DNA from: HXMU1420-2 sp017643305
GTDB lineage: Bacteria; Pseudomonadota; Alphaproteobacteria; Rhodobacterales; Rhodobacteraceae
Assembly: GCA_965217135.1 (NCBI GenBank)
Contig: OZ244249.1
Location: forward strand, 1,860,001 to 1,924,000
Direction: 5' to 3'
Length of the DNA stretch: 64,000 nucleotides
Shown here: one piece after another, positions 8,403-16,272 of the stretch
Layout: the number at the start of each line of letters is the position of its first letter
Position numbering within the stretch: position 1 is the first letter of the stretch
The notes under the pieces: model-generated
Database searches by the model: none
What the model saw: only the letters and a program-made list of their open reading frames with translations
Told to the model about the DNA's origin: nothing
Position numbers and translations under genes: made by a program

Positions 8403-9215
8403 ATGGACGTGACGATCCGGAAGCTCAGCGGGCATTGTGGGGCCGAGATATCGGGCCTGGACCTGAACCGGCTGACTGATGCGGGTTTTCGGGCGCTGAG
8501 ACAGGCGTTGAACGACCATGGCGTGGTGGTTCTGCGGGATCAGGACATCGCACCGGAGGCTCATATCGACCTGGCCGAACGGTTTGGGGAGATCGTGGTG
8601 AACCGGTTTTTCACACCGGTTCGCGAGTGGCCGCGCATTGCCGAGGTGCGCACCACGCCCGACCAGACCCGTGTGATCGGTGGTACATGGCATACCGACC
8701 ATTCGTATGACCCGGCCCCTGCGAAGATCTCCATCCTCGTCGCACAGGAATTGCCACCTCATGGGGGAGACACGCATTTTGCCTCCATGACCGCAGCGGC
8801 GGCCTGTCTTTCGGACGGGCTGCGCGCCACCTTGCGCGAGATGTCGGCTTGGCATTCAGATCAGACCTTTGCCGGCAGCAACGTGGTCAAGGGCTTTGAT
8901 GATACCGCGTTTCGCGGCGGCAGCCTGCACCCGGTGCTGATCCGGCACCCTGATAGCGGGGCCGAGGCGCTCTATGTCAACGGGGATTTCACCACGCATT
9001 TCGACGGCTGGAGCGAAGCTGAGTCGCAGCCCCTGCTGGACTATCTCTATCGGTTTGCCACGCAGCCGATCTTTACCTGCAGGGTGCAATGGACACCGGG
9101 CGCGGTGGTGCTGTGGGACAACCGGTTGGTGCAACATTATGCGACTGCGGATTATCCGGGCCACTCGCGGCTGATGCACCGGATCACGGTGGAAGGGGAA
9201 CCGCTGGGGCGGTAA
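8403..9215 (+). CDS. TauD/TfdA-family Fe(II)/2-oxoglutarate dioxygenase
   Basis: This 270-residue enzyme has the facial triad of the family: His97 and Asp99 in WHTDHSYDP and His245 in LVQHYATADYPG. A conserved arginine for 2-oxoglutarate follows a few residues later in SRLMHR. Such enzymes hydroxylate taurine, chlorophenoxyacetates or other substrates with O2 and 2-oxoglutarate, releasing CO2 and succinate. The start chosen is the ATG at 8403 with AGGAGG five bases upstream. No taurine transport genes lie nearby, so taurine as substrate is not implied. Confidence 0.88.
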   Translation: MDVTIRKLSGHCGAEISGLDLNRLTDAGFRALRQALNDHGVVVLRDQDIAPEAHIDLAERFGEIVVNRFFTPVREWPRIAEVRTTPDQTRVIGGTWHTDHSYDPAPAKISILVAQELPPHGGDTHFASMTAAAACLSDGLRATLREMSAWHSDQTFAGSNVVKGFDDTAFRGGSLHPVLIRHPDSGAEALYVNGDFTTHFDGWSEAESQPLLDYLYRFATQPIFTCRVQWTPGAVVLWDNRLVQHYATADYPGHSRLMHRITVEGEPLGR

Positions 9216-9240
9216 CGGTAATGACACGTAAAAAGCATGT

Positions 9241-9510
9241 GAAAAAAATGATACGATGTCGGGCGGGGCCGACAGTGACTGGTCCGTATTCCCTGTGGGA
9301 CATGAAGTCATTCAGGATTTGGATGCAAACGACGATGCCGATAAAACCAACCTAACGGGTTGGGTTGCGTCCGAAGATTTCGACGACCTTGATCACAATC
9401 ACATAGAACAGGACGGTGCGGATTTTGTGATCGACGATCTTTCAGGGAACAAGCTGCGTCTGGAAAGCGTTAATCTCGCGGCGCTGGATGAGAATGAGTT
9501 CGAGGTCTGG
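9241..9510 (+). pseudogene. Truncated C-terminal remnant of an RTX calcium-binding protein
   Basis: The frame reads NDTMSGGADSDWSVF, a decayed RTX nonapeptide repeat, followed by a segment ending in DDLSGNKLRLESVNLAALDE. That end matches the C-terminal domain of serralysin/haemolysin-type secreted proteins of this family. There is no start region, signal or earlier repeats upstream. The frame runs on without homology to a stop at 9864. I read it as the surviving tail of a secreted protein gene. Confidence 0.6.
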
Positions 9511-9689
9511 CTTGAGCAGGTGAAAGATCTGCGCGACCCCACCGTGGAGGTCTCGACAAAGTCACTTCCGGTCAGTGGAGCGCCTTGCGGCGCGCAGGAA
9601 ATCTCGTCAACGGCCATTCGGCCTTCTCCTCGGTGCTGGGGGCAGGGTGGCGTATTGTCTGAGGTCTGTGCGGGTGACGAGCCGTCGGA

Positions 9690-9725
9690 TGCCTCCGGCG
9701 GGAGTATTTGCGCAAAGATGAAGAG
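9690..9725 (+). repeat. Dispersed intergenic repeat, copy 2
   Basis: The bases around GGCGGGAGTATTTGCGCAAA followed by GATGAAGAG match the tail of the element at 5050-5074. It lies between the RTX remnant and the broken lipoprotein gene. Confidence 0.5.
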
Positions 9726-9750
9726 TTGGAGTTGCCGGCGCGCCTTTGTG

Positions 9751-10221
9751 TTAACCGCGTGTTACAATCTGCCAGCTGCCGTCCTGGTTGCGGATGGAGC
9801 AGCTGTTTTGTGTCAGCTTAGGCAGGTTCTGGGTCTGGCCCCTGGGCACCTGACCGGCCACTGAGGCCGGGCAGGGCGGGATGTCTACAGGGCGGTAGCC
9901 TCGCTGCGCCATGCATTGGGTTAGCACCCGGCTGCGCAGGTCGGCATTGACGTCAACGGTATAGACCCCGCCATCAATCCAGTAGCCCGGGCTGGAATAG
10001 CAGCTGCCGTCGGGGTTGCAGATCCGGCTTCCTGGCACATAAATCGGTGGATGCTGTCGGATCTGGTTGGCCACGGGCGCATCTTTCTGGGCCCTGACCT
10101 CGCAATTGGTCTGGTCGTTTTGCATCCGCGCGACGCTGACGCCGGGTTTTTAGATGATGGTGAGCGGTCCGCAGGCGGCGAGCGCCAGGCAAAGCGGCAG
10201 GAGCAGGCGAAGTCGGGTCAT
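9751..10221 (-). pseudogene. Lipoprotein gene interrupted by an in-frame TAA
   Basis: An ATG at 10221 begins a lipoprotein signal peptide (TRLRLLLPLCLALAACGPLT, lipobox LAAC). The frame then meets a TAA at 10152-10150, codon 24, and continues in the same frame for another 132 codons to a stop at 9751. The downstream part has paired cysteines (RICNPDGSCYSSPGYW, PPCPAS) that suggest a folded periplasmic domain. As I recall family members, the residues at the break read like IYYKPG, so the stop probably replaced a Tyr codon through one base change. A sequencing error is possible. Function unknown. Confidence 0.7.
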
Positions 10222-10330
10222 GGTGCCATCCTGCCGCAGCGCGGGGGCCAGCGTAAAGACAATTTGTTTGACCGGTCCCTTCCCTTCTGTCATTCACAGG
10301 TCTTGCGAAAGAGCCTGAGAGCGGGAGCGG

Positions 10331-11707
10331 ATGAAGGTTATCATTTGCGGCGCAGGGCAGGTTGGCTGGCAGATCGCCCGCCACCTGGCGAACGAATCCA
10401 ACGACGTGACGGTCGTGGACAGCAACACCGATCTGGTGCGGCGGGCGACCGAAACACTTGATGTGCAGGGAATTGCCGGGTTTGCCAGCTATCCCGATGT
10501 GCTGGACCGGGCAGGGGCGGGCGACGCCGACATGATCATCGCCGCCACGTATTCCGACGAGGTCAATATGGTGACCTGTCAGGTGGCACATTCGGTTTTT
10601 GCCATAAATCGCAAGATCGCAAGGCTGCGGTCACAATCCTATCTGACAGCGATTTATTCCGACCTCTACCGCCGTGATCACATGCCCATCGACGTGGTGA
10701 TCAGCCCCGAACGCGAGGTCGCCAAGGCCGCAATGAAACGCCTGAGCGCGCCTGCGGCTTTTGACACGGAAACGTTCCTGGATGGCAAAGCGCAGCTGCT
10801 GGGTCTGAGCGTGGATGACGAGTGCCCCATCGTCAATACGCCGCTGCGCCAGTTGACGGACCTGTTTTCCACACTGCGCTCGGTCGTGGTGGGCATCCGG
10901 CGGGACGGGTCGCTGTTCGCGCCCGAAGCGGGCGACCAGCTGTTTGCAGGCGATGAATGCTACGTCTTTACCCACAAGGACGATGTCGGGCGCACGATGG
11001 AGATTTTCGGTAAGACAACCCGCAAACAGGAACGCGTGGTGATCGTGGGCGGTGGAAATGTCGGGCTGGCCGTGGCCTCGGCGCTGGAGGCCGGCAAATC
11101 GCGGATCCGGGCCAAAGTGATCGAACGCAACCGCCAGAGCGCGGAAATTGCCGCCGAAGCCTTGGAAAAGACCATTGTGCTGAACGGCGACGGGCTGGAT
11201 GCCGCGCTGCTGAACGAAGCTGGTATCGCGCGGGCCGATGCGATGCTGACCGTGACCGATGATGACAAGACCAATATGCTGGCCGCAGTAAGGGCCAAGG
11301 CCGAAGGCTGCCCGATGACCATCGCGCTGGTCAACGATCCGACGCTGGTGCCGTTGATGGGGCCGCTGGGGATCGACGCATATATCAACCCGCGCGCCAC
11401 CACAGTCAGCTCCATCCTGCGCCATGTGCGCCACGGCCGGGTGCGGGAGGTCTATTCGGTCGGCGATGCAGAGGCCGAAGTGATCGAGGCAGAGGTGCTG
11501 TCGACCTCGCCCATGGCCGGGCAGATGCTGCGCGATATCGATTTCCCCGAAGGCGCGCTGGTGGGGGCGGTGATGAAAGACGGCAAGGTGGAACGCCCGG
11601 TTGGGACGCTGCGGATCGAGGCGGGGGACGTGGTGGCGATTTTTGCAATTGCCGGCGATGTGCCCGAGGTGGAGCGCCTGTTGCAGGTCTCCATCGATTT
11701 TTTCTGA
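10331..11707 (+). CDS. trkA: Trk potassium uptake regulator TrkA
   Basis: This 458-residue peripheral membrane protein gates the TrkH channel. It has two tandem RCK units, each with a Rossmann NAD-binding domain and a TrkA-C domain. The first begins with CGAGQVGWQIARHLA near residue 5 and the second with VIVGGGNVGLAVASALE near residue 237. The gene starts with ATG at 10331 and is followed after three bases by trkH, so the pair is one operon. Confidence 0.96.
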   Translation: MKVIICGAGQVGWQIARHLANESNDVTVVDSNTDLVRRATETLDVQGIAGFASYPDVLDRAGAGDADMIIAATYSDEVNMVTCQVAHSVFAINRKIARLRSQSYLTAIYSDLYRRDHMPIDVVISPEREVAKAAMKRLSAPAAFDTETFLDGKAQLLGLSVDDECPIVNTPLRQLTDLFSTLRSVVVGIRRDGSLFAPEAGDQLFAGDECYVFTHKDDVGRTMEIFGKTTRKQERVVIVGGGNVGLAVASALEAGKSRIRAKVIERNRQSAEIAAEALEKTIVLNGDGLDAALLNEAGIARADAMLTVTDDDKTNMLAAVRAKAEGCPMTIALVNDPTLVPLMGPLGIDAYINPRATTVSSILRHVRHGRVREVYSVGDAEAEVIEAEVLSTSPMAGQMLRDIDFPEGALVGAVMKDGKVERPVGTLRIEAGDVVAIFAIAGDVPEVERLLQVSIDFF

Positions 11708-11710
11708 GCC

Positions 11711-13249
11711 ATGGCACCGCGGCACCGGACGTCCAGAACCGAGCGGCTGACGCCATTGCTGGCGATCTGGGCCGTGTTTGCGGTGGCCATGTATATCCCG
11801 GCGATCCATGCGCTGGTGCTGGACGACTACCGGACATCGCGGGCGTTTTTCTATACCGGCACGATGGGCTTGGTGCTTGTGGTGTTGCTGGAATTGGCGC
11901 GCGGCAGCCGTCAACCACGGCACGGCACACTGGGCCAGCTTCTGGCGTTGCTGGCGACCTTTACGCTGATCCCGGTGTTTTTGGCTGTGCCGGTGCATGA
12001 CGCGCTGCGCACGACCAGTTTCTTCAATGCCTATTTCGACATGGTCAGCGCGATCACCACAACCGGAGCCGACATTTACGATGACCCGGGTCGCTTGCCC
12101 CCGTCGCTGCATCTGTGGCGGGCTGAGGTCGCCTGGCTGGGTGGTCTGCTTATGTGGATTGCTGCCTCTGCCATTCTGGCGCCCCTGTCGCTGGGCGGGT
12201 TTGAGGTCACCGCGCGGGGCCAGCCGGGGCACAGCGTGGTGCTGCCTGGTGTAAGCGAACGGGCCGATGCACGGCGCAGGCTGCTGTCGGTGACCCGCAC
12301 GCTGGTGCCGGTCTATGGCGGGCTAACGCTGGTGCTGTGGATCCTGCAGGTGACGCTGGGCGAAACCGCGCTGGTGGGGCTCAGCCATGCCATGTCGGTC
12401 ATGGCGACCTCGGGCATATCGCCGATTGGCGGGACCGAAATGGCCAGTGCGGGCATTGCAGGCGAATTCGTGTTGTTTCTGTTCATGTTCTTCGCCCTGT
12501 CGCGCATGACCTTCAGCGGCGACACCAGTACACGCGGCTATGCCCGGCTGGACCGCGATCCGGAGTTTCGGATCGGCGTGCTGATCGTGCTGGGGGTGCC
12601 TTTGCTGCTGTTCCTGCGCCATTGGCTGGGGGCGTTTGAGGTTACCGACACGGCCGAGATCACTGCACAGGCGCTGCGGGCCTTCTGGGGCAGCATGTTC
12701 ACCGTCATGTCTTACCTGACAACCACCGGATTTGTCAGCGCGGACTGGGCGACTGCACAGCACTGGTCGGGGCTGGGCACGCCGGGGCTGATCCTTCTGG
12801 GGCTGGCGGTGATGGGGGGCGGGGTCGCCACCACGGCGGGCGGCGTCAAGCTGCTGCGGGTCTACGCGCTCTACCTCAACGGCCTGCGAGAGATGGATCA
12901 GCTGATCCACCCCTCGGCTGTCAGCGGGGAAAGCGACCGTGCCCAGCGGATTCAGCGCGGTGGCGCCTTCATCGCATGGATTTCATTCATGATGTTCGCG
13001 CTGTCACTGGCGTTAATTACCGTGGTTCTGACCGCCATGGGCACCGGGTTCGAAGATGCGCTTGTTTTGAGTATCGCCAGCCTGTCCACAACCGGCCCGC
13101 TGATCGAAACCGCTTCCGAAACCACCATCCGCCTAACCGAACTTGGGGCACCGGCAAAGACGGTTCTGATGGCAGCTATGGTTATCGGGCGCCTGGAAAT
13201 ATTGGCGATTGTGGCGCTTCTGACCCCAGACCTTTGGCGCGGCAGATAG
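11711..13249 (+). CDS. trkH: Trk-type potassium transporter TrkH
   Basis: This 512-residue inner-membrane protein conducts K+ in partnership with TrkA. The four M1-P-M2 units of the SKT family can be followed by their pore segments: SAITTTGADIY, MSVMATSGISPIGG, SYLTTTGFVSADW and ASLSTTGPLIETAS. Each carries the filter-type T-S/T-x-G-like core. It starts three bases after the trkA stop with no independent Shine-Dalgarno sequence, which suggests translational coupling. Confidence 0.95.
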   Translation: MAPRHRTSRTERLTPLLAIWAVFAVAMYIPAIHALVLDDYRTSRAFFYTGTMGLVLVVLLELARGSRQPRHGTLGQLLALLATFTLIPVFLAVPVHDALRTTSFFNAYFDMVSAITTTGADIYDDPGRLPPSLHLWRAEVAWLGGLLMWIAASAILAPLSLGGFEVTARGQPGHSVVLPGVSERADARRRLLSVTRTLVPVYGGLTLVLWILQVTLGETALVGLSHAMSVMATSGISPIGGTEMASAGIAGEFVLFLFMFFALSRMTFSGDTSTRGYARLDRDPEFRIGVLIVLGVPLLLFLRHWLGAFEVTDTAEITAQALRAFWGSMFTVMSYLTTTGFVSADWATAQHWSGLGTPGLILLGLAVMGGGVATTAGGVKLLRVYALYLNGLREMDQLIHPSAVSGESDRAQRIQRGGAFIAWISFMMFALSLALITVVLTAMGTGFEDALVLSIASLSTTGPLIETASETTIRLTELGAPAKTVLMAAMVIGRLEILAIVALLTPDLWRGR

Positions 13250-13378
13250 CGCTGATCCCCGGTTCCATTCCCCTGCTTTTTTGGGCTGGAATCTGCCCGA
13301 TACTGCCTTCATACTCTCGCGAGGAGGGCGCGCCGGTTCGCGGCGGGCAAGGCAAGAACAACGGCGGGTATTTGTATA

Positions 13379-13618
13379 ATGGCTTCAGACAGACAGAACC
13401 TTCAGGACGCGTTCCTGAATCACGTTAGAAAAACCAAGGTTCCCGTAACGATTTTTCTTATCAACGGTGTGAAGTTGCAGGGGGTCATCACTTGGTTCGA
13501 TAATTTCTGTGTTCTGTTGCGCCGAGATGGTCAATCGCAACTGGTTTACAAACATGCGATTTCCACCATCATGCCGGCCCAGCCGATCAGCTTGTATGAA
13601 GGTGAAGGCGACAATTGA
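13379..13618 (+). CDS. hfq: RNA chaperone Hfq
   Basis: This 79-residue Sm-like protein forms hexamers that pair small RNAs with mRNAs. The Sm1 region KVPVTIFLINGVKLQG and the Sm2 signature YKHAIST are intact. The proximal-face start QNLQDAFLNHVRK is canonical, and the C-terminal tail is short, as usual in alphaproteobacteria. It overlaps the hflX start by four bases (TTGA), giving the conserved hfq-hflX operon. About 130 bases separate it from trkH and probably hold its promoter. Confidence 0.98.
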   Translation: MASDRQNLQDAFLNHVRKTKVPVTIFLINGVKLQGVITWFDNFCVLLRRDGQSQLVYKHAISTIMPAQPISLYEGEGDN

Positions 13619-14892
13619 CGCGTGATGACAGGCCGGACACCCGCGCCTGGGTCCTTCACCCGGATCTGAAATCGGATGCAGAGCGGCGGGCATCTGGCCC
13701 GGCACTTGAGGAAGCTGTCGCACTCGCAGCTGCTTTGCCCGGGCTGGAGGTTGTCGGTGCACAGGTGGTGCCTTTGCCCCGCGCGCATCCCGGGCTGCTG
13801 TTCGGCACTGGCAAGATCGAAGAGCTGAAACAGCTGATCGCCGCCAATGATATCGAATTGGTTCTGATCGACGGCCCCGTTTCCCCGGTACAGCAACGCA
13901 ATCTGGAAAAGAAATGGGGTGTCAAGCTGCTGGACCGCACCAGCCTGATCCTCGAAATCTTCAGCGACCGTGCTGCCACCCGCGAAGGGGTGCTGCAGGT
14001 GGAAATGGCCGCGCTCAGCTATCAACGCACCCGCCTGGTCCGCGCCTGGACGCATCTCGAACGCCAGCGGGGTGGGCTGGGCTTTGTTGGCGGCCCCGGG
14101 GAAACCCAGATCGAGGCTGACCGCCGCGCCATCGACACCCAGCTGATCGCCCTGCGCCGGCAACTGGCCAAGGTGGTGAAAACCCGCGAACTGCACCGCC
14201 GCGCCCGCGCCAAGGTACCATTCCCCATCGTTGCACTGGTGGGCTACACAAACGCGGGCAAATCCACCCTTTTCAACCGGCTCACCGGGGCCGAGGTCAT
14301 GGCCAAGGACATGCTTTTTGCAACGCTGGACCCCACCATGCGCCGCGTGCGCCTGCCCAGCGGGCCGGAGGTGATCCTCAGCGATACCGTTGGGTTCATC
14401 TCCGACCTGCCCACCGAACTGGTCGCCGCCTTCCGCGCCACGCTGGAAGAAGTGCTGGAAGCTGACGTGATCTGCCACGTCCGCGATATTTCCCATCCCG
14501 AAACCGAAGAACAGGGTGAAGACGTGCGCACGATCATGGCCTCGCTCGGCGTGGAGGAGGCCCGCCCGGTTTTCGAGATCTGGAACAAGCTGGACCGTCT
14601 GGACCCCGAAGATGCAACTGCCTGTTACAACCGCGCGGCACGCCGGGACGACGTGTTCCTTGTTTCCGCGCTGACCGGCGAAGGGCTGGAGCTGATGCTG
14701 GCCGCCATTGCTGGCACGTTGGCAGGGGAACAGACCGAAGACATCATGACGCTGGGTTTTCAGGATGGTCGCCGCCGTGCCTGGCTGCATGAACAGGGCG
14801 TGGTGACATCAGAGCAGAATACAGAAGACGGGTTCGAAATCCGCGTACGCTGGAACAAACGGCAGGCAAACCAGTTCCAGTCGCTGAACTGA
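13615..14892 (+). CDS. hflX: Ribosome-associated GTPase HflX
   Basis: The 425-residue product has the HflX N-terminal domain with the glycine-rich loop GLGFVGGPGETQIE and then a TRAFAC GTPase domain. Its P-loop is GYTNAGKS at residues 210-217. Switch motif DTVGFISDLP and NKLD follow. HflX splits stalled or stress-paused 70S ribosomes. The start is a TTG that overlaps the hfq stop codon; the following residues RDDRPDTRAWVLHPD look like the family N-terminus, so no downstream start is needed. Confidence 0.95.
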   Translation: MTRDDRPDTRAWVLHPDLKSDAERRASGPALEEAVALAAALPGLEVVGAQVVPLPRAHPGLLFGTGKIEELKQLIAANDIELVLIDGPVSPVQQRNLEKKWGVKLLDRTSLILEIFSDRAATREGVLQVEMAALSYQRTRLVRAWTHLERQRGGLGFVGGPGETQIEADRRAIDTQLIALRRQLAKVVKTRELHRRARAKVPFPIVALVGYTNAGKSTLFNRLTGAEVMAKDMLFATLDPTMRRVRLPSGPEVILSDTVGFISDLPTELVAAFRATLEEVLEADVICHVRDISHPETEEQGEDVRTIMASLGVEEARPVFEIWNKLDRLDPEDATACYNRAARRDDVFLVSALTGEGLELMLAAIAGTLAGEQTEDIMTLGFQDGRRRAWLHEQGVVTSEQNTEDGFEIRVRWNKRQANQFQSLN

Positions 14893-14996
14893 GCCAGTGG
14901 TGTGACACAGCCCCCAAATGACATGCTAGGGGTGAAAATAGTTATATCTATTCAATCAAAAGATGAAATTTTATGGCGTGATACAGGCAGCGGACC

Positions 14997-16229
14997 ATGG
15001 GGAAGACAGATATTGGGGTTTTCGATAACCTGAACCGGCTTATCCGGTTCGGCAGCAAAGGTGAAATACTGGACATCGACCGGGACGCCGTGCAGGCTCA
15101 GGTCGCGCGTATGACCCACGCGCCACTGCGTGCAGAGCTGTCTCGTTGTATCGCCGCTGGAACGTTCGCGGATAACCGGCTGATTGCAAGTTCAGATTAC
15201 CTTCGAGCCAGTGGGTTGATGGCCGCCATGCTGTCCACCCCCTACATTAAGGACAGGCAGGACCGTCGCGTCATCACGATACAGGCGTTTGAGTTTTCTG
15301 ATCTCGGTGCGCTGTCCGGGTTGCGCACGGCATATCCGGCCCCCGATGTCCGTCCGGTTGCGGTGGGCAACGCAACCACCGAAATCGGAGATATCCGCCG
15401 GTTCGTGGCAGTTTTCCCCGACAGTGTAGTGGGGGACCTTCCACAGGGTTACGCAGACGGTTTCTACTTTTGCGGGAAGTTTGTAGAGGCGTATGACGCT
15501 GCCATCCGCCCGCTTCTGGACCTGCTGTGGTCCGATGCCTCCTTCATCGCTGTTCGTGCAGCCTCTACCGAAGATCTGCACAATGCGGCGGCGATCTGGG
15601 TTCACCTGCACGAATATTTCCACTGCTCTGCCATCCTGCCGATTGCAGAATTCGGCCATGTCAAAGGCACCCGCCTGGCTGGTGCGTTTGAAGAACTGCG
15701 CGTGGATCTGGGCGCTATGCTGGCGGATCTCGCAGGCGCCGTTGGCCCGCGCATGGCCGCGATTTTTTTTGAATTTATCCTAGCTTTCCGGTTGATCTAC
15801 TATGGTAGCAGCTTTGATCCGGTCCGGGATTATGATGCCGTCTCCTCCGTCGCGCTCAGCAACGTGCTGGAAGAGACGGGATGTATCCTGTGCGATACCG
15901 ATGGCTGCTACATTTTTCCCGCCTGTGACGTGCTGCGCAAAGGGCTGGCAGGCTTATTCGACCAGCTGACCGAAGCCGAGGCCGACCTGTCACGCCGCCT
16001 GCGCGCCCATTGTGGCGGGCGTGATCGACAATGCAGCCTGCGGGTTGAAATCGAAGACCTCATGCGCAGCCTGGGCAAGGCCGATGCCGGGGCCCCGTGC
16101 ATCGCGGACCGTTCCACGACCAGCACAATGGCGGGCTGCAGGCGGTCTGAGCATGAGGGTGGAAATGACTTTAGGTGCACCCCGCAAGATACAGATTTAT
16201 TGAGAGTAAATCAGCCTGCAGACTTTTAA
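14997..16229 (+). CDS. Orphan protein with HEXXH metalloprotease-like motif (DUF6421-like)
   Basis: The product is about 410 residues and starts at the ATG at 14997. The central segment contains HEYFH at residues 205-209, followed 23 residues after the second histidine by FEELRVDL (Glu232/Glu233, Asp237). This is the spacing expected of a gluzincin-type zinc site. The arrangement recalls the DUF6421 family, which I cannot confirm without a search. There is no signal peptide and no clear membrane segment apart from a hydrophobic stretch near residue 260. The last 40 residues look unconserved. The leader (14893-14996) is AT-rich. The gene stands alone between hflX and a convergent acylase gene, so context gives no function. 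Confidence 0.6.
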   Translation: MGKTDIGVFDNLNRLIRFGSKGEILDIDRDAVQAQVARMTHAPLRAELSRCIAAGTFADNRLIASSDYLRASGLMAAMLSTPYIKDRQDRRVITIQAFEFSDLGALSGLRTAYPAPDVRPVAVGNATTEIGDIRRFVAVFPDSVVGDLPQGYADGFYFCGKFVEAYDAAIRPLLDLLWSDASFIAVRAASTEDLHNAAAIWVHLHEYFHCSAILPIAEFGHVKGTRLAGAFEELRVDLGAMLADLAGAVGPRMAAIFFEFILAFRLIYYGSSFDPVRDYDAVSSVALSNVLEETGCILCDTDGCYIFPACDVLRKGLAGLFDQLTEAEADLSRRLRAHCGGRDRQCSLRVEIEDLMRSLGKADAGAPCIADRSTTSTMAGCRRSEHEGGNDFRCTPQDTDLLRVNQPADF

Positions 16230-16272
16230 ATTTTTTGTTGCCGCCCTGAGACAACATAGTTTCAAACAGGCC

